From: Acinetobacter sp. Marseille-Q1618
GTDB lineage: Bacteria > Pseudomonadota > Gammaproteobacteria > Pseudomonadales > Moraxellaceae
Direction of reading: 5' to 3'
Length of the DNA: 64,000 nucleotides
NCBI RefSeq assembly: GCF_902809855.1
Contig: NZ_CADDWJ010000001.1
Location: forward strand, 310,001 to 374,000
The position numbers were made by a program, and so were the translations under genes. Of the stretch, positions 49,512 to 59,553 are shown in pieces (position 1 is the first letter of the stretch; each line of letters opens with the position of its first letter). The notes below the pieces were generated by a model. The model did no database searches. It worked only from the letters and a program-made list of their open reading frames with translations, and was not told the origin of the DNA.

Positions 49512-50102
49512 TTATTTTTTGAAAGATCGAACAGCATTTCCTCTTTCAACGAGCGCATGTTGTAAGTGTTGTGTTTGTTTCTGATTTTCTTTTACATTTT
49601 CAGCTTGTTGTTGAAGTTTAAGGGCTATTAATTCTTTCGCTAAGCGCTTGTTGGCATGTTGACTACGCTCAGACATGACTTTAACGCTAATGCCTGATGC
49701 TATATGCGTGGCATGAATCGCAGAATCTGTTGTATTCACATGTTGTCCACCTGCACCCGATGCACGACATGCTTGAAAAATAATTGTATCATCATTGGGG
49801 AGTTGCGATGTTTGCTCAAGTTGCGTCACACCAACAAACCAATTTTTGCGTTTATGGTTTGGACGAATTTTACTTTGAAATGTCCATTGAATTGTGCCTA
49901 GCCAAGTATTTAGCCAAACTTGTGCATCTTCAGGAACATTACATAAAATAGAAGAATAGCCGTATTGCGTTGTATTCGCTTCAATAATTTCTAAATTGAT
50001 TTGCTGGGTTTTGGCTTCTTTTTGCATTTCTTGAAGTGTGTATTTTACCGCGAGTTCACATTCAGCAGGCCCAAGTGCGGCACTAATTTGTAGTAGAGGC
50101 AA
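49512..50102 (-). CDS. prfH: Peptide chain release factor H (PrfH)
   Basis: A 196-residue release-factor homologue with the catalytic GGQ in [16 protein letters not shown], but lacking the stop-codon-recognition domains of RF1/RF2. The TTG start is supported by AAGGA 7 bases upstream. PrfH is usually paired with an RNA ligase RtcB2, a set reported to rescue ribosomes with a damaged decoding centre. No rtcB is seen on either side here, so this is an orphan copy, at least within the window. Confidence 0.93.
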   Translation of the reverse strand: MPLLQISAALGPAECELAVKYTLQEMQKEAKTQQINLEIIEANTTQYGYSSILCNVPEDAQVWLNTWLGTIQWTFQSKIRPNHKRKNWFVGVTQLEQTSQLPNDDTIIFQACRASGAGGQHVNTTDSAIHATHIASGISVKVMSERSQHANKRLAKELIALKLQQQAENVKENQKQTQHLQHALVERGNAVRSFKK

Positions 50103-50544
50103 ATATATTTCCTTTCTATATTAGGATTAGGTATTTTTACTTTCTAATTTTAAATTTCAGCGTATTGAAATTATATGAAATTTTGTCTTTGCAAAGTATA
50201 TCGTTAAACTTGGCTCAGTTCAAATATGCTTCAATTTAATGATTTATAGTAAGTTAGTTTAGTATTGTTTAAGAATTAAAAATTGATCTTTAAAAATTTT
50301 ATTATGCACTTTTGGATCGTCTTAAAAAACATATCCAACTTGTGCATTATTCATTTATGCAGCAGATGTGATTTTTGTTGTCCAAAAACTGCATGTGGAT
50401 TGCGGTGTTTGGAAATTGTCCAAGAATTTTATTCATGATTATCTATAGACATCTTAAGAAATGTTCAATGAATGAACTTTCAAAACAATAATCTAAAAAT
50501 TCTAGGCAAAATATTTTTGCGCAAAGGATAGAGGAATACAGGTC
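50103..50544. other. 442-base A/T-rich spacer
   Basis: Separates prfH from the acyl-CoA synthetase (divergent). No supported gene. The only notable frame is a 44-residue Cys-rich one at 50304-50438 with no ribosome site. The synthetase has GATAGAGGAA a few bases before its ATG. Confidence 0.55.
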
Positions 50545-52191
50545 ATGAAGACATTAGAACAAGCACATCAAGAGTTTGATTTTGAAAAATTAATTGTTGA
50601 ACAATTGGTAGGAAATGCACATGCTATCAATGCCTATGAAGAATGCTGTGGTCGTTATGTCGGCTTAAATCGCGTGGCTTTGATTTGGCAAGGAAAAAAT
50701 GCAGAATCTGAACAATGGACATTTGAGCAACTGGCTGAAGCTTCAGGGAAATTAGCCAATTACTTTAGCAGTATCGGCATTCAAACAGGCGATTGCATCG
50801 CAGGATTATTGCCACGTACACCTGAATTGCTGATTACGATTTTAGCAACTTGGCGTATCGGTGCGATCTATCAGCCATTATTTACGGCTTTTGAATCCAA
50901 AGCGATTGAACATCGTCTTGAAACTGCGAACACTCAATTGGTCGTAACCAATCAAGAGCAACGAGTCAAACTCAATAATATCGAAGTTAATGGTATTTTA
51001 ACGGTTTATCAGGACGCAGATGGAAAAAAACTAGACCCTGATTTTTGGCAAGAACTGGAAAAGCAATCTGAGCAATGTGCGCCAGTCGCACTGACTTTTG
51101 CTGATGATTTTTTAATGATGTTTACTTCAGGGACGACAGGCTTAGCAAAATCAGTGCCTGTACCTTTAAAAGCTGTGGTGGCATTTAAAGAATATATGCG
51201 TCATGTGGTGGGCTTGACTGAGCAAGATTCATTTTGGAATTTGGCAGACCCTGGTTGGGCGTATGGTTTGTATTATGGTATTGCAGGCCCCTTAGCTTTA
51301 GGGCATAGCATTATTATGGATGAGCGTGCGTTCAGCGTAGATCACGCTCTTGAGATTATTAAAAAATACAAAGTGAGTAATCTGACAGGATCACCAACAG
51401 CATTTCGTATGTTCTTTGGCTTTAAAGAAAAATTTGATGATTCGATTAAAACACATTTACGAGTCGTCAGTAGTGCAGGAGAGCCATTAACACCAGAAGT
51501 CATTCATTGGTTTAAACATGACTTAAATGTCAATATTTTTGATCAATATGGACAAACTGAACTAGGAATGGTGATTGGCAACCATCATGCACTTGCTCAT
51601 CCGATCAAAGTAGGTTCAGCAGGTTTTGCCAATCCAGGACATCGCTTTGCAGTATTAAATCAAAACCATGAAGAAGTTGAGCGTGGGGGTATTGGTACAC
51701 TGGCAATAGACTTTTCACAATCTCCTTTAACATGGTTTAAAGGTTATGGTGGTCATAATCGTAAGTCATTTGTAGGAAATTACTATTTAACTGGAGATAC
51801 CGTTAAACTCAACGAATTCGGTGGGGTAGATTTTGTTGGTCGTGCTGACGATGTCATTACAACCTCAGGCTATCGAGTTGGGCCTTTTGATGTAGAAAGT
51901 ACACTTTTAGAATGTGCTGAGGTTTTAGAGTCTGCGGTGATTGGAAAGCCTGACCCTGAACGCACTGAGATTGTAAAAGCATTTGTGGTACTTAAACCAC
52001 AAGCTGCGGCATCAGAAGACTTGGCAACACGCTTACAAGAATATGTCCGTTCTCGTTTATCTAAACATTCATACCCAAGAGAAATTGAGTTTGTTGAGTA
52101 TTTACCAAAAACCTCAAGTGGAAAAATCCAACGTAATTTATTAAAACAGCAGGAAATTGCAAAATTACAAGGTATCCAACAAGCAGGTTAA
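50545..52191 (+). CDS. AMP-forming acyl-CoA synthetase
   Basis: A 548-residue ANL-superfamily enzyme that activates a carboxylic acid through an acyl-adenylate and transfers it to CoA. ATP-loop MMFTSGTTGLAKSVPVP is at about residues 191-207, the YGQTELGM motif follows, then YLTGDTVKLNEFGGVDFVGRADD and the C-terminal catalytic Lys in KTSSGKIQRNLLK. It resembles the medium-chain/propionate-like AMP-ligases more than acetyl-CoA synthetase; substrate not determined. It is monocistronic with its own terminator. Confidence 0.9.
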   Translation: MKTLEQAHQEFDFEKLIVEQLVGNAHAINAYEECCGRYVGLNRVALIWQGKNAESEQWTFEQLAEASGKLANYFSSIGIQTGDCIAGLLPRTPELLITILATWRIGAIYQPLFTAFESKAIEHRLETANTQLVVTNQEQRVKLNNIEVNGILTVYQDADGKKLDPDFWQELEKQSEQCAPVALTFADDFLMMFTSGTTGLAKSVPVPLKAVVAFKEYMRHVVGLTEQDSFWNLADPGWAYGLYYGIAGPLALGHSIIMDERAFSVDHALEIIKKYKVSNLTGSPTAFRMFFGFKEKFDDSIKTHLRVVSSAGEPLTPEVIHWFKHDLNVNIFDQYGQTELGMVIGNHHALAHPIKVGSAGFANPGHRFAVLNQNHEEVERGGIGTLAIDFSQSPLTWFKGYGGHNRKSFVGNYYLTGDTVKLNEFGGVDFVGRADDVITTSGYRVGPFDVESTLLECAEVLESAVIGKPDPERTEIVKAFVVLKPQAAASEDLATRLQEYVRSRLSKHSYPREIEFVEYLPKTSSGKIQRNLLKQQEIAKLQGIQQAG

Positions 52192-52212
52192 ATGGTTACA
52201 GTCTGTCTCTTT

Positions 52213-52236
52213 GCACCCGAAAGGGTGCTTTTTTTT
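52213..52236 (+). terminator. Rho-independent terminator of the acyl-CoA synthetase
   Basis: GCACCC, GAAA tetraloop, GGGTGC, then eight T. A textbook terminator 21 bases after the stop. Confidence 0.93.
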
Positions 52237-52280
52237 AGAGAATCATCGTAACTTAATCAGTCTTTGACCGAATTTAAAAC

Positions 52281-52391
52281 TTAATGTGGAAATTGCAAAC
52301 CACATTTTACACATTCAGCAATGTGTAGATGTTGTATTTCGTATTCAACAAAATGATGTTTACAGAATAATTGTTTAAATGCTTTAAACAC
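52281..52391 (-). CDS. 36-residue zinc-ribbon-like small protein (candidate)
   Basis: A frame starting with GTG at 52391, with TAGGAG 10 bases upstream, that encodes a 36-residue protein beginning VFKAFKQLFCKHHF. Spaced metal ligands are present: CKHH near residue 10 and CVKCG near 27-31, a pattern of a one-zinc ribbon. This is too short to be chance-proof, but such tiny zinc-ribbon proteins occur in Acinetobacter. The remaining spacer on both sides (52237-52280 and 52392-52642) shows nothing else. The gene would be transcribed toward the synthetase terminator. Confidence 0.45.
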   Translation of the reverse strand: MFKAFKQLFCKHHFVEYEIQHLHIAECVKCGLQFPH

Positions 52392-52642
52392 TTGCCACTT
52401 ACTCCTAACTAAAAGATAAAAAGATCCTGCGCCTATTTAAAAGTTAAATAAGCTGACTGTAGTTGGGTTGAATGGTTGTATTATAAAATAAATTAAAAAT
52501 ATATTCAAATTTCAATGATTTAAATTTACTATTTCTGTTTTTAAGCTATTTTTTAAGCATCTGTGAAGTTAAATCTCCTTAGAAGCGAAGATCAATTATA
52601 ATATTTGTGAATATATACAGATTATTGGGATAGGAAACGCCT

Positions 52643-53434
52643 GTGACAACAGCAGCTGCACTAGATTTAGAGTTGAATGAGGCTGAAATGCAGCTTTATT
52701 CACGTCAAATTCTGCTTGATGGTTGGGATATTGAAGCGCAAGAAAAATTAAAATTAGCCAATATTTTGATCGTTGGTTGTGGTGGGATTGGTTGCACAAC
52801 TGCCGAATTGCTTGCACGTGCTGGTGTGGGGAAGATTACGCTTATAGATGCAGATACAGTGGAAGTCAGTAATTTACAAAGACAAATCGCTTATACAGCA
52901 CAGGATATTGGTTTTTATAAAGCTGAAATCTTAGCGAAAAGGTTAGGTCTGATTAACCCATTTATACAAGTTGAAAGTTTGACAGAAAAATTAGATGAGC
53001 AAAATGTCCAATACTTGATCACACAACAAGATTTGGTGTTAGATGGTTGTGATAATTTCTCAACACGGTATTTGGTCAATCAATACTGTACACAAAATAA
53101 TGTTGCCTTAATCAGTGCATCAGCCATCGGTTTTCAAGGGCAACTGTTTATGGTGGCAGAACATTCAGCATGTTATGAGTGTCTATTTCCTAAAGAAAAT
53201 CATGAAAATGAAAGTTTACGTTGTGCGGATTCAGGGGTGCTGGCAACCACACCCAATGTGATGGCGAGTTTGCAAGCGCATCATGCTTTATTGTATTTAG
53301 GCTTAAATCAGACGCCTTTAAAACAAAAATTACTTATTTGGGATGGCTTAACAATGAAACAACGAATTTTAGTCTTTGGAAAAGATCAAGATTGTGCAAA
53401 CTGTCAGGCAAGTCATACTGCAAGGACTATATAA
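52643..53434 (+). CDS. moeB: MoeB/ThiF family adenylyltransferase
   Basis: An E1-like enzyme that adenylates the C-terminal Gly of a sulfur carrier (MoaD or ThiS) for molybdopterin or thiamin synthesis. It has 263 residues and a GTG start with AGGA upstream. The nucleotide-binding motif ILIVGCGGIGCTTAELLARAG is at about residues 45-65, then DADTVEVSNLQRQ. Two zinc CxxC pairs (CYEC and CANC) and the CADSGVLATTPN loop with the conserved Cys follow. It is annotated as moeB by length and order of motifs; thiF cannot be excluded. The ABC1 kinase gene follows. Confidence 0.85.
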   Translation: MTTAAALDLELNEAEMQLYSRQILLDGWDIEAQEKLKLANILIVGCGGIGCTTAELLARAGVGKITLIDADTVEVSNLQRQIAYTAQDIGFYKAEILAKRLGLINPFIQVESLTEKLDEQNVQYLITQQDLVLDGCDNFSTRYLVNQYCTQNNVALISASAIGFQGQLFMVAEHSACYECLFPKENHENESLRCADSGVLATTPNVMASLQAHHALLYLGLNQTPLKQKLLIWDGLTMKQRILVFGKDQDCANCQASHTARTI

Positions 53435-53486
53435 TTTGCTAAACTTGGCTTAATTTATTGCCATTATTTACTTTGTATTTGACATC

Positions 53487-54785
53487 ATGAAAAATAATAT
53501 ATTTTTAGACGGGCTGCGCTCCGTTGCCCGTGTGGGTGAAACGGCAGTCATCGCAGCCAAAGCAGGCATCAAGTATGCCACTGAAAAACCAAGCAATGCC
53601 AAATTGATGCGAGAAACTTTTGAGTCTTTAGGTTCAACCTATATAAAACTCGGTCAATTTGTTGCCAGCACACCTTCGTTATTTCCACGTGAATATGTTG
53701 AGGAATTTCAAGGCTGTTTAGATCAGACACCGTATTTGCCGTTTAGTTATGTACAAGGTGTTTTAGAGCAAGAATTTGCAGGACGGGACTTGTCAGAAAT
53801 TTTTGCCTCTATCGAAGAAACGCCATTGGCGTCCGCATCAATTGCACAAGTGCATGCAGCAAAACTTGTCACTGGTGAAGATGTGGTGATCAAAGTACAA
53901 AAACCAGGCGTAGAAACCATTTTATATACTGATTTAAATGTCCTGCATTGGGCAACAAAGTTGCTTGAAAAAGCAGTACCGAAAGTTAAATTTGCATCAT
54001 TGGCTGATATTGTTGATGAAATCAAAACCCGTATGGTGCGTGAAGTTGATTTTATTGAAGAAGCTAAAAACCTAGATGATTTTGTCAATTATTTGAATGT
54101 TTCACAGAACCAAGCAGCAACAGCACCTAAAGTTTATCATCAGTATTCAACTCGCCGTGTACTCACCATGCAGCGTTTGTATGGCGTGCCATTAACTGAC
54201 TTTGAAGTGGTTAAAAAAGTAGCCAAAGATCCTTCACAGGTTTTAATTACGGCCATGAATACATGGTTTGGTAGTTTAATGATGTGTGAAAGTTTCCATG
54301 CCGATCTGCATGCAGGCAATCTGATGTTGCTTGAAGATGGACGAGTAGGATTTATTGACTTTGGCATTGTGGGACAGCTAAATCCGCAAGTGTGGACAGC
54401 ATGTATTGCATTTATGGATGCCTTACAACATACCAACTATCAATTGATGGCTGAAAACATGCTGAAAATGGGTATGACGGATAAGAAAATTGATACCAAA
54501 GTGTTGGCAGATGATTTAGAGCGTCTGTTTAGTGGTGTATTACTCGCTGATCCTCAGCAAATCATGACGTCTAATCCATCTGATTTAAATGACATTATGC
54601 TAGATATGGTCGCAGTCGGTGAGCGTCATGGTATCCGTTTCCCACGTGATTTTGCCTTGCTGTTTAAGCAAATGTTGTATTTTGATCGTTTTATGCGTGT
54701 ATTAGCGCCATATACCGATATTTATGCTGACCAACGTTTGCAAATGGTGCAAAATCTTGATCCTGCAACCTTATTAAAGCAGTGA
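53487..54785 (+). CDS. ABC1/AarF-type atypical kinase
   Basis: A 432-residue protein of the UbiB/ABC1 protein-kinase-like family. It has the invariant KxGQ motif (YIKLGQFVAST at about 55-62), ASIAQVHAAKL, a nucleotide-binding Lys in VVIKVQKPGVE, the HADLHAGNLM catalytic-type loop and the DFG equivalent FIDFGIVGQL. It lacks the C-terminal membrane helices of true UbiB and is shorter, so ubiquinone synthesis is not certain. A role in quinone or lipid metabolism is the family expectation. Confidence 0.85.
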   Translation: MKNNIFLDGLRSVARVGETAVIAAKAGIKYATEKPSNAKLMRETFESLGSTYIKLGQFVASTPSLFPREYVEEFQGCLDQTPYLPFSYVQGVLEQEFAGRDLSEIFASIEETPLASASIAQVHAAKLVTGEDVVIKVQKPGVETILYTDLNVLHWATKLLEKAVPKVKFASLADIVDEIKTRMVREVDFIEEAKNLDDFVNYLNVSQNQAATAPKVYHQYSTRRVLTMQRLYGVPLTDFEVVKKVAKDPSQVLITAMNTWFGSLMMCESFHADLHAGNLMLLEDGRVGFIDFGIVGQLNPQVWTACIAFMDALQHTNYQLMAENMLKMGMTDKKIDTKVLADDLERLFSGVLLADPQQIMTSNPSDLNDIMLDMVAVGERHGIRFPRDFALLFKQMLYFDRFMRVLAPYTDIYADQRLQMVQNLDPATLLKQ

Positions 54786-54849
54786 TTTGTTTATCATTTT
54801 TATAAAGTGAAATACCTTCTCTTCTTATGAACTAGCCTTCCTTACTTAA

Positions 54850-54908
54850 AAAAGGGGAGCTTTTGTAGAGCATATAAGAATGTTGCAGAATTCCCCTTTT
54901 AAAAGGGG
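54850..54908. repeat. C/G-block palindromic repeat upstream of folB
   Basis: AAAAAGGGGA at the left pairs with TTCCCCTTTT at the right, and the right end also contains the perfect 16-base palindrome CCCCTTTTAAAAGGGG at 54893-54908. It resembles the element at 12939-12970 in composition and intergenic position. Confidence 0.6.
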
Positions 54909-54936
54909 AGTTTAAAGTGATTTAAAGGAAATATTC

Positions 54937-55317
54937 ATGGACGCAATTATCATTGAAGGTTTAAAAGTCGATACTGTGGTTGGATGCTTTAATTGGGAGC
55001 GCCAAATTATTCAACCTCTTATGTTAGATTTGACCATACACACTGCTTTGGAACAGGCTTCAAATTCTGATGAGCTTGAAGATACGCTGAATTATGCAGA
55101 AATTTGTGAAATTTCAGCCAAAGTTATTCAAGATGCTGCCCCAAAATTAATCGAACATGCAGCTAAATTGGTTGTGAATGCACTTTTTACTACCTTTCCT
55201 GCAATTGAATCTATTATGATTAGCATCCGTAAGCCTGCAATCATCCCGCAAGCAAATTCTGTAGGAATTCGTCTTGAACGACACCGCAACGATTTTCGCC
55301 CTCGCACTGGCGAGTAA
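54937..55317 (+). CDS. folB: Dihydroneopterin aldolase FolB
   Basis: Splits dihydroneopterin into 6-hydroxymethyl-dihydropterin and glycolaldehyde in folate synthesis. It has 126 residues. GCFNWERQIIQPLMLDL is the FolB start signature (usually GxxxWER), and NYAEICE and SIRKPAIIPQANSVGIRLER complete the fold, with the catalytic Lys in RKP. It is preceded by a repeat-containing 150-base spacer. The next gene begins inside it. Confidence 0.93.
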   Translation: MDAIIIEGLKVDTVVGCFNWERQIIQPLMLDLTIHTALEQASNSDELEDTLNYAEICEISAKVIQDAAPKLIEHAAKLVVNALFTTFPAIESIMISIRKPAIIPQANSVGIRLERHRNDFRPRTGE

Positions 55318-55711
55318 TCACCAACCAAAACAACATCTTAAAAATGCTTTTGCACAAATTTCAGATTTGGGTGAGGTGACATTTTCTAAAATTTATTTGA
55401 TTCCTTGTCGAGATCATATCGGCGAGGATTATTGGAATGCGGCATGTTTGTTACGAAGTGATCTCACGCTTGATGCTATAACAACCTTGTTAAAAAAAAT
55501 GGAATTAGATTCAGGTCGTGTACGTCCATCACATCATATTTCTTTAGATATTGATTTGATTGCTTGGGGACAAGATTTAAACGATATGCATTTTAATCCT
55601 AAAAAACTGCCTTTGGCTTTGGATGTGAAAATCCCCCTGTATGATATTTGGCAACATGAGATGTTGTTACATCCCCAGCATGCTTTTCCTCAGGTGAGTT
55701 GTCAAAATTAA
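55274..55711 (+). CDS. folK: HPPK, FolK (divergent, short)
   Basis: Pyrophosphokinase that adds diphosphate from ATP to 6-hydroxymethyl-dihydropterin, the step after FolB. It has 145 residues, slightly shorter than typical (about 160). The start motif ALASNHQP stands in for ALGSNxxxP, and the RVRPSHHISLDIDLIAWG segment stands for the conserved RPRWxxxxLDLDI with metal-binding aspartates. The TTG start at 55274 has AGGA just upstream and overlaps folB by 44 bases, so translation is coupled. The divergence from consensus makes the assignment good but not certain. Confidence 0.75.
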   Translation: MNDTATIFALALASNHQPKQHLKNAFAQISDLGEVTFSKIYLIPCRDHIGEDYWNAACLLRSDLTLDAITTLLKKMELDSGRVRPSHHISLDIDLIAWGQDLNDMHFNPKKLPLALDVKIPLYDIWQHEMLLHPQHAFPQVSCQN

Positions 55712-55971
55712 ATAATTCTGAGCATAGGCGAAATTTTTTATTCTTAAAAATAACTTAATAGTTTAGTATTTTATTTAAAATATCTTTTTGTATTTAAAAT
55801 AATTTTTACAAGTCCCAGTTTTTGATCTATGATTTGATAGCTCTATTTAAATTCAAACTTTTAACGATAAATCAAAAGCCAAGTTAGGGAATATTCTGGA
55901 AACATATAAAAATATTCTTTAATAAAATTTAACAAAATGCAAACCTGATCACACTTTTGGTGTTAAGATAA

Positions 55972-56175
55972 ATGAAATTCTCGATAAATAAGAAACTCAT
56001 GGTCAAGGTCATCGTATTATTGTGTATTACATCAATTATTGCAGTTGGGTATTGGGTGTATGTGGATACAAATAATCGTAAAGAGCAGGAGATGCTAAGG
56101 CTGATACAAGAAGCTAATAGCAGTATATTGTCTGTGGAAAATAACCCACATAATAACTTGGTAGGAAAAAAGTAA
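55972..56175 (+). CDS. Small single-helix membrane protein (hypothetical)
   Basis: A 67-residue frame with a Lys-rich start, one membrane helix (about 12-31, VIVLLCITSIIAVGYW) and a short charged tail. There is no good ribosome site before the ATG, and the surrounding 700 bases hold no other gene, so it may or may not be expressed. Function unknown. Confidence 0.4.
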   Translation: MKFSINKKLMVKVIVLLCITSIIAVGYWVYVDTNNRKEQEMLRLIQEANSSILSVENNPHNNLVGKK

Positions 56176-56231
56176 TGTGTAAATTATTTAGGATGATTCC
56201 GCTATTTTTAAAAAATAAATAAACAATATGG

Positions 56232-56237
56232 TATAAT
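56232..56237 (+). promoter_or_regulatory. Consensus -10 box of a probable short transcript
   Basis: TATAAT at 56232-56237, with TTAAAA about 18 bases upstream as a weak -35. It lies about 65 bases ahead of a terminator hairpin, with no gene between them. Confidence 0.5.
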
Positions 56238-56243
56238 TTGCCA

Positions 56244-56323
56244 ATCGTATTTGGATAAAGAACAGGTTGCCATTGAAGCAAACCTGAGAATGTATAGAAA
56301 GCTGCATTTTTGCAGCTTTTTTA
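56244..56323 (+). ncRNA. Candidate small RNA or leader with two hairpins
   Basis: About 80 bases between a consensus -10 and a terminator. The first hairpin (CAGGTTGC...GCAAACCTG at 56263-56286) has a 7-base loop CATTGAA, and the second (56298-56323) is a terminator. It might be a free small RNA or a transcription-attenuated leader of the purine permease, whose ATG is 137 bases further on. It does not match the purine riboswitch pattern I know. Confidence 0.4.
56298..56323 (+). terminator. Rho-independent terminator
   Basis: AAAGCTGCA and TGCAGCTTT arms with a short T-rich loop, followed by a T run. Confidence 0.87.
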
Positions 56324-56459
56324 GTTCAAAATTCTTTATCATTTCTGTCATTTTGGTCTATAAATTGAATGTATTTTTCAAATTTTTTTGATAAGACTCA
56401 CTTGATTTATGTACAAAAACGTTATCAACACATAGCTCAATTTTCATAGGGGCTCAACA

Positions 56460-57779
56460 ATGACGACTCCAAATCCTTCTGCGGGTTTGCTTGAACGCTT
56501 ATTCAAACTCAGTGAGAACAAAACTACGTTCAGAACTGAAATTCTTGCTGGTGTGACTACATTTTTAACCATGTGTTACATCATCATTGTGAACCCTTTA
56601 ATTCTCTCTGAAACAGGGATGGATCATGGGGCGGTATTTGTTGCAACTTGTTTAGCTGCGGCGATTGGTTGTTTGGTGATGGGCATTATTGCAAATTATC
56701 CAATTGCGCTAGCACCGGGTATGGGGCTGAATGCCTATTTCACGTACTCGGTTTGTATTGGCATGGGTGTACCTTGGCAAACAGCATTAGCTGCTGTGTT
56801 TATGTCGGGTTTGATCTTTATTGCGATCAGTATGTTCAAAATCCGTGAAGCGATTGTGAATGCGATTCCGATGTCATTAAAGTTTGCCATCGGTGGCGGG
56901 ATTGGTTTATTCCTTGCTTTGGTTGCTTTAAAAAATGCAGGTATTATTGTTGATAATCCAGCGACTTTGGTGGGTTTAGGTGATTTAAAACAACCAACTG
57001 TATTGCTGGCTTTATTTGGCTTTTTTCTTGTCGTGATCATGCATCATTTTAAAGTACGTGGTGCGATCATCATCAGTATTTTAGTGATTACTGCGTTATC
57101 GACTGTTTTGGGTTATAACGAATTTAAAGGTGTTGTGGGTTCGATTCCATCGATTGCACCGACATTTATGCAAATGGATTTTGAAGGTCTGTTTACTGCC
57201 AGTTTGATTGGTGTCATTTTCGTATTTTTCTTGGTAGATTTATTTGACTCTACGGGTACTTTGGTTGGGGTGTCGCATCGTGCAGGTTTACTTAAAGATG
57301 GTAAGTTACCACGTTTGAAAAAAGCATTATTTGCAGACTCAACAGCGATTGTGGCAGGTGCGGCACTTGGTACGTCATCTACTACACCTTATATTGAGTC
57401 TTCGGCAGGTGTGGCGGCAGGTGGACGTACAGGTTTAACTGCGGTTGTGGTGGGCTTGTTATTTATTGCATGTCTATTTTTAGCACCACTGGCACAGTCT
57501 GTACCTGGTTTTGCGACAGCACCAGCATTGTTGTTTGTAGGTGTGTTGATGATTCAAGGTATTACCAATATCGAGTGGGATGACATCACAGAAGCTGTTC
57601 CTGCATTTTTAACCATCGTATTTATGCCATTTACCTACTCAATTGCTGATGGTATTGCGATGGGTTTTATCAGTTATGCCTTGGTCAAATTGTTCACAGG
57701 TAAAGCTGCAACTGTACCGTATATGGTCTGGATTATTGCGGTGCTTTGGGTGATCAAATTCATCGCATTTGGTGGCTAA
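56460..57779 (+). CDS. NCS2 family purine permease (guanine/hypoxanthine/adenine type)
   Basis: A 439-residue, 13-14-helix proton symporter. It belongs to the AzgA-like branch (E. coli AdeP/GhxP, B. subtilis PbuG), recognised by RTEILAGVTTFLTMCYIIIVNP near the start, APGMGLNAYFTYSV, and the late SSTTPYIESSAGVAAGGRTGLTA motif that binds the purine. The neighbouring deaminase makes a purine-salvage pair. Its own start is ATG with GGGG just upstream. A terminator follows. Confidence 0.93.
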   Translation: MTTPNPSAGLLERLFKLSENKTTFRTEILAGVTTFLTMCYIIIVNPLILSETGMDHGAVFVATCLAAAIGCLVMGIIANYPIALAPGMGLNAYFTYSVCIGMGVPWQTALAAVFMSGLIFIAISMFKIREAIVNAIPMSLKFAIGGGIGLFLALVALKNAGIIVDNPATLVGLGDLKQPTVLLALFGFFLVVIMHHFKVRGAIIISILVITALSTVLGYNEFKGVVGSIPSIAPTFMQMDFEGLFTASLIGVIFVFFLVDLFDSTGTLVGVSHRAGLLKDGKLPRLKKALFADSTAIVAGAALGTSSTTPYIESSAGVAAGGRTGLTAVVVGLLFIACLFLAPLAQSVPGFATAPALLFVGVLMIQGITNIEWDDITEAVPAFLTIVFMPFTYSIADGIAMGFISYALVKLFTGKAATVPYMVWIIAVLWVIKFIAFGG

Positions 57780-57792
57780 TTTTTCGCATTTG

Positions 57793-57828
57793 AAAAAGGG
57801 TGTAAACTCAAGTTTGCACCCTTTTTTA
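57793..57828 (+). terminator. Rho-independent terminator of the purine permease
   Basis: AAAAAGGGTG-type and CACCCTTTTTT arms around a TCAA-containing loop. Confidence 0.88.
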
Positions 57829-57868
57829 TTTTAAATTGACAAAAGATTAAATTGAAATTTGAGGATAG

Positions 57869-58873
<1,005 letters not shown>

Positions 58874-58926
58874 TTTTTTAAAATGGGGTAGTGATCTGTA
58901 ATTACTACTTTATTTTAAATCTTTAG

Positions 58927-58957
58927 CTAGAAAAAGAAGGCTGAGTTAAGCCTTCTT
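58927..58957 (-). terminator. Terminator of the cytochrome b561 gene
   Basis: AGAAGGC and GCCTTCT arms, with TTTTTCT following on the minus strand. Confidence 0.65.
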
Positions 58958-58998
58958 CATGGATTTACATAAATCTAGGTAAGTGTTTAAAATTTCAA

Positions 58999-59553
58999 TT
59001 AGTCGTGCTGACGCGTCATGCTACGTAGCACATTATCTTTATCAATAAAGTGATGTTTCAATGCTGCAGCAATATGACCAATGAGCAATAAACCTGCTGC
59101 CCAAGAAATATAAATATGTAAAGGTTTTACAATGGCAGTTAAGTCAGGATTATCTTGTACCAATTTAGGGATTTCAAATAAATACAATACTGGAACAGGA
59201 TGCCCAGCACTCCAGCTAAATAGACAACCTGTAATCGGTAAGGCAAGCAGCATAAAATACAAAGCCAAATGACCAAGATGGGCTAATGTTTTCATCAGGG
59301 GAGACATCGTGCTGGGTAATTCTGGTGCTGGATGTGTGTAGCGCCAAAAAATTCGAATCACCACTAGAAATATCAGCACAGAGGCAATATTTTTATGTAA
59401 TGTAATGACATCTCCTTTAAAGCTACCATCTGTTTCATAGCTTAAGAAGTTACCACTATAAAAACCAATGATATACGCAACGATAAAAATAATCGCCATT
59501 AGCCAATGTAGCCATTGCGCAGTCCTTGTATAGTATTTTGATTGTTGTGACAT
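58999..59553 (-). CDS. Cytochrome b561 (bacterial, di-heme)
   Basis: A 184-residue inner-membrane protein with four helices. I start it at ATG 59553 (MSQQSKYYTRTAQWLHWLM), with AGAGAA upstream; the 20-codon extension to 59613 lacks a site. Heme-ligand histidines are in QWLHWLMA, TLHKNIAS, KPLHIYIS and HIAAALKHHF. Such proteins move electrons from quinol to other acceptors or take up superoxide electrons. Single-gene unit. Confidence 0.9.
   Translation of the reverse strand: MSQQSKYYTRTAQWLHWLMAIIFIVAYIIGFYSGNFLSYETDGSFKGDVITLHKNIASVLIFLVVIRIFWRYTHPAPELPSTMSPLMKTLAHLGHLALYFMLLALPITGCLFSWSAGHPVPVLYLFEIPKLVQDNPDLTAIVKPLHIYISWAAGLLLIGHIAAALKHHFIDKDNVLRSMTRQHD

Noticed and set aside
50304..50438. 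44-residue Cys-rich open frame between prfH and the acyl-CoA synthetase
   Set aside because: Seven Cys look striking, but the ATG is preceded only by A/T-rich sequence with no ribosome site.
56176..56459. Purine riboswitch before the NCS2 permease
   Set aside because: The expected three-way junction loops (for example conserved TAT and paired loop sequences) are not seen; only two simple hairpins are present.
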